A stretch of 15,194 nt of DNA from DASSBQ01 sp035250505 (GCA_035250505.1 DATFFC010000020.1:1-15194), one strand, 5' to 3'; shown: positions 6,443-14,322, counted from the stretch's first letter. The notes: generated from the sequence alone by a model not told the origin. Numbers and translations are program-made.

Positions 6443-7512
6443 CGGATGGGGACAATGCCCTTGAGTTCGAAAATAAGCAGCGCAGCCAACAGAATGGCCG
6501 CCGCATAGAGTCCGCCGGCCGCCGGCCTGGTCGAAGGGAGGGGCGTTTGCGCATGAACCCACCAAGCCGACAGGGCAAGCCCGGCTAATGTCACCAGGAT
6601 AAGAGACCCGGTCATGAAGGACAGGCCTAAGCCGACCAAGCCAATGCCCACGCGGTAGGCGGCCGGTCCGGAGGTTGGCCGCGCGCTGCGGCCGGTCCTC
6701 AGCCGTATCGCCAGCCCGGCGGCAAGAAGGGCGAGTCCGGTGAGGGACAACACTCGATCTACCCAGATGTTGCCGACGCGGTGCAACACGACCCACAGAG
6801 TTGATGTGACGATCACCGCGATCGGAGTCACGTGCACAATCGCGCGCAGTAAGGTCTCCCGCCACTCACGCAAGGGCGAGGCAAAGATCGTTCCGACTAC
6901 TGATCCGGCCACCATCCCGGCCACGACATCCGTCGCAAAGTGCGATCCACGCCAGACTCGGCTCATGGCCACCCATGTGGCCAGACCGTAACCGACCCAG
7001 GCCGCCCGGGGCCAGTGTCTGGCCAGGACCGTCACGACTGCGAACGTCGCAGAGGTATGGCCGGACGGAAATGAATCCAACCCCGACTCCCACGACGGCC
7101 ACCATTGCCATTCACCGGAATGGGTCAGTCGCGGGCGCGGGCGTCCGATCAGATGCTTGAGTCCATTGACGAGGAGTCCGACGCAGCCGTGCGCCAGAAG
7201 GCTTTCTATCCCAGCCTGCGTCCAGGGCTTGCGTCTAGCGATCCACCCGAATCCAAGGAGGCAGAGGCTGACCGCCACGAGCGAGGCGCCGTTTCCCACC
7301 TTCTCTCCCAGGTCTCCCGCCCGCTGTATCGAGGAAAGATCCAGCGAGCGGAGAAATCGGAGCAGCGGGACATCCAGCTGCATGAGCAGGAGGCAGCACG
7401 CTCCGATGGTGAGCAACGACAAGGCGGCGGCAAGTGGGGAGGCAGGTGGGAAACTCGCGGAGGAAACGAGTGCGGCATCGCGCGGCGCCTGGCCGCCAGC
7501 CGGCTCACTCAT
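6439..7512 (-). CDS. PAP2-family phosphatase with membrane-helix extension
   Basis: 357 residues. All three phosphatase motifs are complete: K119-x6-RP (KHLIGRPRP), PSGH (149-152) and SR-x5-H-x3-D (S184 to D195, with H191). This is therefore an intact acid-phosphatase-type site, normally facing the periplasm and acting on lipid phosphates or undecaprenyl pyrophosphate. Membrane helices lie around the motifs. Beyond about residue 225 there is an additional region of roughly 130 residues with about four more hydrophobic helices, which makes the protein longer than simple PAP2 enzymes (about 200-250). The start ATG overlaps the stop of the propeller gene as ATGA and has no clear Shine-Dalgarno, so it is probably translated by coupling. 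Possible substrates include undecaprenyl pyrophosphate, phosphatidic acid or lipid A phosphate. The adjacent cassette would fit a polyprenyl or lipid A substrate, but that is only inference. Confidence 0.9.
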   Translation of the reverse strand: MSEPAGGQAPRDAALVSSASFPPASPLAAALSLLTIGACCLLLMQLDVPLLRFLRSLDLSSIQRAGDLGEKVGNGASLVAVSLCLLGFGWIARRKPWTQAGIESLLAHGCVGLLVNGLKHLIGRPRPRLTHSGEWQWWPSWESGLDSFPSGHTSATFAVVTVLARHWPRAAWVGYGLATWVAMSRVWRGSHFATDVVAGMVAGSVVGTIFASPLREWRETLLRAIVHVTPIAVIVTSTLWVVLHRVGNIWVDRVLSLTGLALLAAGLAIRLRTGRSARPTSGPAAYRVGIGLVGLGLSFMTGSLILVTLAGLALSAWWVHAQTPLPSTRPAAGGLYAAAILLAALLIFELKGIVPIR

Positions 7513-8633
7513 GGCACCCAGTCGGCAAGAAAGATATTAAACTCTCCCGGCGTGCGCGCTCCGCGATCGGAGACCCACACCAGGCGCCGGCCGTCCGGAG
7601 AAAACATGGGGAAACTATTGAAATGGCCCTGATACGTCACTCGTTCCAATCCTGCGCCGTCCTCCCCGATGATATACAGATTAAACGCCGGCCGGCCCTG
7701 CTCATTGCGAGTGTCGCTGTTCGAGGAGAAGATGATGCGGGTGCCGTCCGGGTGGAAATAGGGAGAAAAGTTTGACGCTCCATTGTGCGTCACTTGCCGC
7801 TTCCCCGTGCCATCCGCATTCATGATCGCGATTTCCAACTGTCCTGGCTCGACTAATCCCTGCTCCAGCAAGGCCTTGTACTGTTCGATCTCTTCCGGAG
7901 TCCTCGGATGCTGTGCCCGATAGACAATTCGTTTGCTGTCCGGAGAAAAGAAGGGTCCCCCGTCGTAGCCGAGATCATCAGTCAACCGGCGGATATTCGT
8001 GCCGTCCAAATTCATGGCATAAATATCGAGGTCGCCGTCCCGGACGGAAGTCCATACGATGGTCTTTCCGTCCGGCGAAATGGTCGCCTCGGCATCGTAG
8101 CCGGGAGTAGACGTCAGCCGCTGCATGCCCTGGCCGTCGATCTTGACCGAGAACACATCGTAATCATCGAGCGCCCACCGGTACGCCCCGTCCCGTTTGG
8201 GCTTGGGAGGGCAATTCGGTCCCTTCAGATGGGTGGACGAAAACAACACCCGGCGATCTCCCGGAAAGAAATACCCGCAGGTCGTCGCGCCGACGCCGGT
8301 GCTGACCATCCGAATCTGGCCGCTGTCCAGATCCATGACATACATTTGATAGCAGCCCAACGGCGCCTCGGCCGGAGCGAGCGCTTCCGCGAACGTACCT
8401 TTCATCCAGTTGTTCGTAGACTGAAAGATGAGCCGGCTTCCGTCGAAGGAAAAATAGGCCTCCGCGTTCTGACGGCCGAACGTCAGCTGCCGGATGTTCG
8501 TGAGATGCCGCTCTGCCGGCGTGCCGGGCGGTCCATTGTCCGTCTTTCTCTCGGCACCCCCGCTTCCCGGCGGGAACATTGCCGCCACAGCCAAAACCAC
8601 TCCCGTTAGCAGGGAGACCATGCGGTTATTCAA
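7509..8633 (-). CDS. TolB-like beta-propeller (PD40) exported protein
   Basis: 374 residues. Several PD40/TolB-type blades are visible: AYFSFDGSRLIFQST (about 59-73), EATISPDGKTIVWTS (182-196), PFFSPDSKRIVYRA (227-240), PYFHPDGTRIIFSS (291-304) and PMFSPDGRRLVWVSDR (342-357). They are linked by IYAMNLDGTNIRRLT-like strands. An insert near 245-265 (PEEIEQYKALLEQGLVEPGQ) breaks the regular pattern. Start: TTG at 8633 is preceded by GAGG at good spacing and gives MNNRMVSLLTGVVLAVAAMF, a usable signal peptide. The in-frame ATG four codons later has no Shine-Dalgarno and no basic n-region. The gene overlaps the protease stop by eight bases and the PAP2 start by four. Such propellers are usually periplasmic binding scaffolds. 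It need not be the Tol-Pal TolB, as no tol or pal gene is adjacent. Confidence 0.88.
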   Translation of the reverse strand: MNNRMVSLLTGVVLAVAAMFPPGSGGAERKTDNGPPGTPAERHLTNIRQLTFGRQNAEAYFSFDGSRLIFQSTNNWMKGTFAEALAPAEAPLGCYQMYVMDLDSGQIRMVSTGVGATTCGYFFPGDRRVLFSSTHLKGPNCPPKPKRDGAYRWALDDYDVFSVKIDGQGMQRLTSTPGYDAEATISPDGKTIVWTSVRDGDLDIYAMNLDGTNIRRLTDDLGYDGGPFFSPDSKRIVYRAQHPRTPEEIEQYKALLEQGLVEPGQLEIAIMNADGTGKRQVTHNGASNFSPYFHPDGTRIIFSSNSDTRNEQGRPAFNLYIIGEDGAGLERVTYQGHFNSFPMFSPDGRRLVWVSDRGARTPGEFNIFLADWVP

Positions 8634-10794
8634 CGAGGACCTCGCGTTTCATATCCATCTCCCAATCACCTTTTACGACCACGGCTCCCTCTTTGAAGAC
8701 AACATAGCTGTTCCACCCATAAAAAAATAGCAGGCGCGTCACGATCGAGACGGATCCCGGCGTCACGCCGTACAACAAGGACACCACGCTGCCCGGTGCT
8801 CCGTGACGGGGACATGATACCAACAGAGCGAACCGAGGATCTTCATACACCGTTCCGCCCACCCTGAATCCCGATGGCGTGGTTGCAAACCGGTCTCCGC
8901 AACTTTCACGGACGATTGGCGCGACCTTCTCCTCACCATATCCCATCACCAAAATCGAGCCGGCATTCTGCATACCGTCGAGTGCGGGAGTTCCGGTGAT
9001 CCTCGTCCGTTCATCTTCCGGCTTTATAGCCTCCTGGCTCTTCACGCGCTGGACAATTCCCGCAAACGGATTCTCATTCCCGGTTTCGGCGACCGGCACC
9101 CCGATGGTTCGTTCCGTGTCGGTCACAAACAAATTCAGCATGGCGGGAAGCTCATGCCGTTCCAGTCGCCGAAACAGATGAAAGTCAGGATCGATGATCA
9201 GACTATGGACCGGCTCGGATGTTCGCACGGTCATCAATGCCTCGGCATCCACCATCTCGATCCGCACGGAGTTTGCACCCTGAAGTGCCGGTTGGAACTG
9301 CACGTCAATTGGGATTCGATAGGCCGCCCCTTGCTGAACAAGTACGGCGGATAACAAAAACTTTGCCGGGCCCGACGTCTGATCTGCGTGATGAACGCGC
9401 GCGTCGGCAATGGTCACTCTGGGCGCGCCCGGCCTCTCCACCCACTGCGCAAAGAACCACCGCAAATCCTTGCCATGGCGCGTCCCGAACGTTCGTTCGA
9501 TATCGCCCCAATCCGCGTAGGCGCCCAGATGCCCGGCAATCAGATCTTTGAGGTCGGTCCAGAAGGCCGCATCTCCGATTTCGCGCCGCAGCATGTGAAA
9601 GACCATGGCGGCCTTCTGATAGCCGACAGCATTGTCTTTCTCATCGGTTTTTTGTGTGAACCGGGCGATCGGATAGTCTTGGTCCGGTCTCACGTAGACG
9701 GCATATCCAAATAACATGAGCCGACGCTGCTCGCGCGCCTTCACGTCGTCGCCCGTGAGTTCGTGATAGTAATAGTTCGCCAGATACGTGGTCAGCCCTT
9801 CCACCCAGTTTCCCCGATTTACACGATTGTAGACGCCGTTCCCGATCCAGGAATGCACGATCTCGTGCCCGAGCGCATACGGTTGGGTGTAATGACGCTT
9901 AATCACCGCCGCGCCAAGCAACGTAAACGACGGCATCCCGAGACCCGAAGAGAAGAAGTTCTCCACAACCGCAAATTTGGGAAACGGGTAGGGACCGAGC
10001 AGCGGGATATAGGCATTCAGATAGCGCGCACTGGCATCCAGATATTCCTGTGCCAGATGCGCGTCCTCTGGAAATAGATACGCCTCCAGTTTGATGGTCT
10101 GCCCATTGGACGCTTGCCAGTCGCGCGTCGCCACGGCAAATCGATTGGCCACCAGAGTCAGCGCTTCGCTGGGAATCGTGACGCTCCAATGTCCCGTGCC
10201 GGTCGCATCGGAGCCTTGGCTGACGGAGCTCCAGCCGTTCGGAAGCGCAACGTCCACCTCGTATAAGGCCAGTGACCCGGGCAGATCGGGATACCATCGG
10301 CTCTCGCTGCTCAAGTACACCCCCTCGGGTCCAACGTGGCCCGACGTCTCGCTCGGGGTGACAAACCGAAGATGGCGCGGCTCACGGGGAGGATCATGAA
10401 TCTTGCCGCGGTAACGCCATTCCAAGGTCCACTCGGGACGGTGGTCCGGTAACCGGATTACGACCTGATCCCCCTCCGGCGTTTCGCGCCGGAACGTCAT
10501 CTCCTGAGCTGGTCTGCCGGACGATCGACCCGGATCGACGGCAGTGACTCGATCGATGTGAAGGGATGGGGCGAGAGAGAAGGTGAACGCGTGGAGGCCG
10601 TCCGGTACATGGACGGTCAGCCGATCCGTCACGATCAGTTCATGCGAATCAGGCCGTAACTCGACCGAGAGGACATGATGAGAAATCGTGGGTGATCGGA
10701 AGGTCGGCCCACCGAAAACAGGAGCGGCAGAAAGCAGGATGAGGCAACAGGCAACCCCGGCTACCGTACGAAACACGCTCACCATGCACCGCAT
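8626..10794 (-). CDS. M1-like (gluzincin) zinc metalloprotease, exported
   Basis: 722 residues. A signal peptide is visible (hydrophobic stretch about 9-28 ending APVFGG), then an M1-type beta N-terminal domain. The zinc site is HEIVH (310-314) with the third ligand Glu332 in NWVEGLTTYLANYY. The spacing is HEXXH-x17-E rather than the classic x18. The GxMEN exopeptidase motif expected upstream is replaced by SSGLGMPSFTLLG (about 282-294), so aminopeptidase activity by the standard mechanism is doubtful. YQKAAMVFHMLRREIGD (392-408) matches the conserved M1 helix. A separate C-terminal domain (about 600-722) includes ALLVSCPRHG and GWNSYVVFKEGAVVVKGDWE. It lies 21 bases after the response-regulator stop and overlaps the propeller start. 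ATG 10794 is used; an ATG three codons later is equally possible. Neither has a clear Shine-Dalgarno. Confidence 0.88.
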   Translation of the reverse strand: MRCMVSVFRTVAGVACCLILLSAAPVFGGPTFRSPTISHHVLSVELRPDSHELIVTDRLTVHVPDGLHAFTFSLAPSLHIDRVTAVDPGRSSGRPAQEMTFRRETPEGDQVVIRLPDHRPEWTLEWRYRGKIHDPPREPRHLRFVTPSETSGHVGPEGVYLSSESRWYPDLPGSLALYEVDVALPNGWSSVSQGSDATGTGHWSVTIPSEALTLVANRFAVATRDWQASNGQTIKLEAYLFPEDAHLAQEYLDASARYLNAYIPLLGPYPFPKFAVVENFFSSGLGMPSFTLLGAAVIKRHYTQPYALGHEIVHSWIGNGVYNRVNRGNWVEGLTTYLANYYYHELTGDDVKAREQRRLMLFGYAVYVRPDQDYPIARFTQKTDEKDNAVGYQKAAMVFHMLRREIGDAAFWTDLKDLIAGHLGAYADWGDIERTFGTRHGKDLRWFFAQWVERPGAPRVTIADARVHHADQTSGPAKFLLSAVLVQQGAAYRIPIDVQFQPALQGANSVRIEMVDAEALMTVRTSEPVHSLIIDPDFHLFRRLERHELPAMLNLFVTDTERTIGVPVAETGNENPFAGIVQRVKSQEAIKPEDERTRITGTPALDGMQNAGSILVMGYGEEKVAPIVRESCGDRFATTPSGFRVGGTVYEDPRFALLVSCPRHGAPGSVVSLLYGVTPGSVSIVTRLLFFYGWNSYVVFKEGAVVVKGDWEMDMKREVLVE

Positions 10795-10815
10795 AGGATC
10801 GATAAAGTTGGCAGC

Positions 10816-11595
10816 TTAACATTCTCGACACACCATCACAAGTTGCACGGCCATGAGGAGCCGCTCAAGGTCGACCGGTTTCCCGAGGGCTTCCTGAGGA
10901 CCCATCGCCCAGGCCTTTTCCAAGACCTCGTCGTTATGGTTTCCCGTGAGAAGAATGATGCCGCCCGGGTATTCCGTTTCACGCAGCGACCGAAGCACGT
11001 CGACGCCGTTCACTCCCGGCATGACAAGATCCAGCACCATCACATCCGGCTTGGAGTGGGCTACCATAGACAGCGCCTCGATGCCGCTTTTTGCGCTCCG
11101 CACCTGATAGCCTCGAAGTTCCAGAAACCGCACCAACAGATCACGGACGGGGGCGTCATCATCAACGACCAGGATGGTCTCGTTCAGGGCGGGATGGCTC
11201 TGCAGGGCCGTTCCTTGTCCCGGTTTGCGGCGCACGTCTTGCTGCGCCACCTGATTGACGACACCGATCAACATGTCCAGCGAAAGGCCTTTGCGAAAGA
11301 AATCGGAGACGCGCAGCTCACGCGCTTGATTCTCCTGATCCTCCGTCGCGCCGCCGCCCAAAAGAATGACGCCGGCCGCCGGATCATGGGCGCGAATCTC
11401 TTTCAAGACCGCCAACCCGTCCATTCCCGGCATGCGTAAATCAAGCAAGGTGACACGAGGATTGCGCCTGTAAAACAACTCCAAGCCTTCCTGTCCGCTG
11501 GTAGCCGTCAAGACCTGATAGCCTTGGCGGGTAAAGACACTGTGCAGCATGTCGCAATTGAGGCGGTCGTCGTCGATCACCAGCAGGGTATTCAT
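10816..11595 (-). CDS. Tandem-receiver response regulator without output domain
   Basis: 259 residues from ATG 11595. Receiver 1 (about 2-118): acidic pocket DDD 8-10, phospho-acceptor D52 in LLDLRMPGMDG and K102, but the switch Thr/Ser position is Gly80 (VILLGGG). Receiver 2 (about 140-255): DDD 145-147, D189 in VLDLVMPGVNG, T217 and K239, all canonical. A short linker rich in Gln, Lys and Arg joins them. There is no DNA-binding, GGDEF, HD or other effector domain, so it probably acts by protein contact or as a phosphate relay. The ATG directly precedes the first strand (LLVIDDD), and GAAGG lies four bases upstream. The frame is open further to 11784, but the added 63 residues are low-complexity and run into ftsY. 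It is separated from ftsY by 154 bases and followed closely by the protease gene. No histidine kinase is nearby. Confidence 0.9.
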   Translation of the reverse strand: MNTLLVIDDDRLNCDMLHSVFTRQGYQVLTATSGQEGLELFYRRNPRVTLLDLRMPGMDGLAVLKEIRAHDPAAGVILLGGGATEDQENQARELRVSDFFRKGLSLDMLIGVVNQVAQQDVRRKPGQGTALQSHPALNETILVVDDDAPVRDLLVRFLELRGYQVRSAKSGIEALSMVAHSKPDVMVLDLVMPGVNGVDVLRSLRETEYPGGIILLTGNHNDEVLEKAWAMGPQEALGKPVDLERLLMAVQLVMVCREC

Positions 11596-11749
11596 ATCAC
11601 CTTCGCCGAGACAGATTGCATAGCCGTTGGAATGACTGGGGCGCACTCCATCGATAGGAACAAGGTTAGCACGGGTATGCCAAATAATGAGAAAGAAATC
11701 AGAGAACGCGCGGCTCGGCGGAGATGGATGGCGGACCGATCGGGACCGG
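11596..11749 (-). promoter_or_regulatory. Gap between ftsY and the response regulator; possible promoter
   Basis: A 154-base non-coding gap. TTGGCA on the minus strand (five of six to the -35 consensus) is present, but no good -10 follows at the right distance. A start site here is plausible because the gap is the largest within the minus-strand run, yet not demonstrated. Confidence 0.25.
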
Positions 11750-12664
11750 CTAAAAGAGCGCGTCGACAAACGCCTGCGCATCAAAGTCTTGCAGGTCTTC
11801 GACGGCTTCGCCGACCCCCACCAACCTGACCGGAATCTTCAGCGTGTCGGCAATGGCCACGATGATCCCGCCCCGAGCGGTCCCATCGAGCTTTGTCAAG
11901 GCAAGCCCCGTCACCCCGACGGCTTCATGGAATTGTCTGGCCTGGGCAAGAGCGTTCTGCCCAAGGGTGGCGTCAAGCACCAGCAAGACCTCATGCGGCG
12001 CGCCGGGTTGTTCCTGCGCCAAAACCCGTTGCACCTTCCGCAACTCGTCCATCAAATTAATCTTGGTGTGAAGCCGTCCCGCTGTATCAATCAACAGCAC
12101 GTCGGCGCCTCGTGCTTTGGCCGCCGTCATCCCGTCAAACGCCACCGCCGCCGGATCGGCGCCGGGGCGATGCCGGATGATCTCCACTCCTATACGGTCG
12201 GCCCAAACCTGCAGCTGGTCTATGGCGGCCGCCCGAAACGTGTCCGCCGCCACCAGCAAAGGCTTTTTCTTCTCGTCGCATAGTCGTTGGGCAAGCTTCG
12301 CCACCGTCGTCGTCTTGCCGACTCCGTTCACCCCCACGACTAGAATGACAAACGGGCGAGGTCCCTGCTGAACCAATTCCGTAATGGATCGAGATTGAAC
12401 AGGAGCGAGCACGTCCAAGACCGTCCGGCGCAGGACGTTCCGAACCCCGTCCGACGTGGCGGCGTCGGCTCCCCGCGCTTCATTCTTGAGACGGACCATG
12501 AATCGCTCGACGACCTGAACACCCAAGTCGGCGGCGATCAACGCCGCTTCGAGATCATCCAAGAGCTCCTGGTCGGGCGTGCGCCCGATCCACCGATCAA
12601 ACTGACCCCTCACGGCCGTGCGTGTTTTGGTCAGTCCGTCGCTGAGCCGTTGCAACCAGCCCAT
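11750..12664 (-). CDS. ftsY: Signal recognition particle receptor FtsY
   Basis: 304 residues of NG domain. The N domain (about 1-95) is helical. The G domain has all SRP-GTPase motifs: GVNGVGKTTT (111-120), DTFRAAA (141-147), DTAGR (193-197), TKLDG (257-261) and GVGE (283-286), plus the LDATLGQNAL stretch. FtsY docks ribosome-SRP complexes at the inner membrane for cotranslational insertion. It lacks the long acidic A domain of E. coli FtsY; the short N-terminal helix MGWLQRLSDGLTKTRTAV is probably the membrane-contact helix, as in many short FtsY proteins. GAGGCG precedes the ATG at good spacing. It lies 57 bases after ybeY, in the same direction. Confidence 0.97.
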   Translation of the reverse strand: MGWLQRLSDGLTKTRTAVRGQFDRWIGRTPDQELLDDLEAALIAADLGVQVVERFMVRLKNEARGADAATSDGVRNVLRRTVLDVLAPVQSRSITELVQQGPRPFVILVVGVNGVGKTTTVAKLAQRLCDEKKKPLLVAADTFRAAAIDQLQVWADRIGVEIIRHRPGADPAAVAFDGMTAAKARGADVLLIDTAGRLHTKINLMDELRKVQRVLAQEQPGAPHEVLLVLDATLGQNALAQARQFHEAVGVTGLALTKLDGTARGGIIVAIADTLKIPVRLVGVGEAVEDLQDFDAQAFVDALF

Positions 12665-12721
12665 GTTATCGCCTCTTCGTTCGCATGGAGGAAGCCATCA
12701 TGGCATATCGGGCCGACGGCT

Positions 12722-13186
12722 TCATGACCGCCGGTCCAACAGGCGAGGCAGCGGGGAAGTCCGGCCGAGCAGCCGGCGCTCCTGCCGCCTCATGCGTGCG
12801 GCATCCTCGCTCCCGCGCTCATGATCATAGCCGCAGAGGTGGAGAATCCCGTGAATCAAGAGCATCGCGAACTCGTCGTCTACCGAATGCCGATGATCGA
12901 GCGCTTGACGATAGACGGCCGGTATCGAGATCACCACGTCGCCCATGAGCCGGGACTTGGGACCCGGCGCTTCTCTGATAGAAAATGCCAGTACGTCGGT
13001 CGAGGAATCCCGGCCGCGATACTGGCGATTCAACCGGCGCATGCGGCGATCGCCTACCAATTCAACGCCGAGTTCCGATCGAGACTCTCCGACTGCATCG
13101 AGCACACGCTCGGCGAATTTTCTAATGGCGGTCCGACGCACGCGCGAATCGGCTCGCCGAAGCCGAACATGCACCGCGACCGGCAT
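12722..13186 (-). CDS. ybeY: Endoribonuclease / rRNA maturation factor YbeY
   Basis: 154 residues. The zinc motif HGILHLCGYDH (about 112-122) is complete, with three histidines at 112, 116 and 122. Upstream, RRMRRLNRQYRGRDSSTDVL and LMGDVVIS match the family core. YbeY takes part in 16S rRNA 3'-end maturation and ribosome quality control. ATG 13186 overlaps the phoH TGA by one base (TGATG), a typical coupling arrangement. A TTG one codon upstream (13189) is the alternative start and changes the protein by one residue. An Arg-rich C-terminal tail (ARMRRQERRLLGR) extends beyond the zinc site. The phoH-ybeY pairing is common in bacteria and supports the call. Confidence 0.96.
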   Translation of the reverse strand: MPVAVHVRLRRADSRVRRTAIRKFAERVLDAVGESRSELGVELVGDRRMRRLNRQYRGRDSSTDVLAFSIREAPGPKSRLMGDVVISIPAVYRQALDHRHSVDDEFAMLLIHGILHLCGYDHERGSEDAARMRRQERRLLGRTSPLPRLLDRRS

Positions 13187-14259
13187 CAATGAGACTGGCC
13201 CTTACTCCAGGACCCTTTGAAGGGACGACCGCCGCGAGCCGGATGCTGCGATCGCAGGCTGGATGAGGAGGAGGACGTGGACGATGCGTTCTTTTCGTGG
13301 CGGTTCTTGCCTTGTCCGGCCGTGTGGCGGTCATACGCTTTGATGATCTCTTGAACGAGGCGATGACGCACCACATCCCGCTCATCGAAATAGACGAACT
13401 CAATGCCGCTGATATCTTGCAGCACGTCCCGCACTTGTATCAGACCGGACACTCGATCAGCCGGAAGGTCGACTTGGGTGATATCCCCCGTCACGACCGC
13501 CTTGGAATGAAATCCCAGCCGCGTGAGAAACATCTTCATTTGTTCGGCGGTGGCGTTTTGCGCCTCATCCAGGATGACGAACGAGTCGTTCAATGTCCGA
13601 CCGCGCATGAAAGCGAGCGGGGCAATTTCAATTTCGCCGCGCTCAATCAATCGGTTCGCGCGTTCCATATCCATCATGTCAAACAGCGCGTCATAGAGCG
13701 GCCTCAGATACGGGTTGACCTTGGCATACATGTCGCCGGGCAGATATCCCAACTTCTCGCCGGCTTCCACCGCCGGCCGGGCCAGGATGATGCGGCTGAC
13801 TTCCTTTTTCGTCAGCGCGCTTACCGCCATGGCCATGGCAAGGTAGGTCTTTCCCGTCCCGGCCGGACCGATACCGATGACGACATCATACTTCTCGATC
13901 GCATCGATGTATCGCCGTTGAGCAGCCGACTTGGGAACGACGAAGCGCTTCTTCGTGATGATCGGGGAGGAATTGAAGAGAAGGTCCTTTATCGATGTGC
14001 CCGGCTCACGGCGCAACGCACTGAGCGCATGCGCCAAGTCCTCCGCCGACAAATCAAACCCCTCGTTTGCCAACACAGCCAGCTCGGCGATCACCCGCTC
14101 GGTCTGCCGCGAGGCCTCCGGCGTCCCGTCTATAGACAACTCCTCTCCCCGTGCCGAGAGGCGGACCCCGAACTCCTCTTCCAGTATTTTGAGGTTGCGG
14201 TCGTGATGACCGAAAAGAGCGGCGGTATTGGTCCCTTCGCGCAGTTTGATTTTCCGCAC
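13186..14259 (-). CDS. PhoH-like ATPase
   Basis: 357 residues from GTG 14259. A KH-like N-terminal part (about 1-85) precedes the ATPase with Walker A GPAGTGKT (131-138), ARPAVEAGEKLGYLPGD (about 160-176), Walker B FVILDEAQN (227-235) and the TGDITQVDLP motif (about 257-266). PhoH-like proteins (PhoH2/YbeZ type) are putative RNA-linked ATPases, often beside ybeY. The C-terminal tail is Ser/Arg/Gly-rich (six consecutive serines, then basic residues) and probably disordered or RNA-binding. Start: GTG 14259 has AGGTGA eight bases upstream. The GTG four codons earlier (14271) has essentially no spacing to that site and would leave a leader of only about 15 bases from the predicted promoter. The longer form (ending 14271) cannot be excluded. 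Confidence 0.95.
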   Translation of the reverse strand: MRKIKLREGTNTAALFGHHDRNLKILEEEFGVRLSARGEELSIDGTPEASRQTERVIAELAVLANEGFDLSAEDLAHALSALRREPGTSIKDLLFNSSPIITKKRFVVPKSAAQRRYIDAIEKYDVVIGIGPAGTGKTYLAMAMAVSALTKKEVSRIILARPAVEAGEKLGYLPGDMYAKVNPYLRPLYDALFDMMDMERANRLIERGEIEIAPLAFMRGRTLNDSFVILDEAQNATAEQMKMFLTRLGFHSKAVVTGDITQVDLPADRVSGLIQVRDVLQDISGIEFVYFDERDVVRHRLVQEIIKAYDRHTAGQGKNRHEKNASSTSSSSSSLRSQHPARGGRPFKGSWSKGQSH

Positions 14260-14292
14260 GCGGCTATTCACCTTCTCGAATGAGCTACGGGG

Positions 14293-14322
14293 ATTCTAAC
14301 AGACCGGGAAAGAATGGGACAA
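14293..14322 (-). promoter_or_regulatory. Probable promoter of the phoH-ybeY-ftsY run
   Basis: On the minus strand TTGTCC (14322-14317), an 18-base spacer and TAGAAT (14298-14293) preceded by TG. The -10 is embedded in CTGTTAGAATCC, the same 12 bases found before the midA-like gene. Predicted start of transcription is near 14286. Confidence 0.5.

Noticed and set aside
7908..8609. 233-codon plus-strand frame opposite the propeller gene
   Set aside because: Antisense shadow of repeated PD40 codons; no start signal.
11650..11680. Sigma54-like GG/GC element upstream of the response regulator
   Set aside because: GG to GC distance is one base short of the required ten and the flanks do not match.
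11596..11784. N-terminal extension of the response regulator by 63 codons
   Set aside because: Arg/Ser-rich, overlaps the ftsY 3' end, and the receiver fold begins directly at ATG 11595.
13297..14283. 328-codon open frame on the plus strand opposite phoH
   Set aside because: Long only because of GC-rich codon bias of phoH on the other strand; no family-like motifs, while the minus-strand frame has intact Walker motifs.
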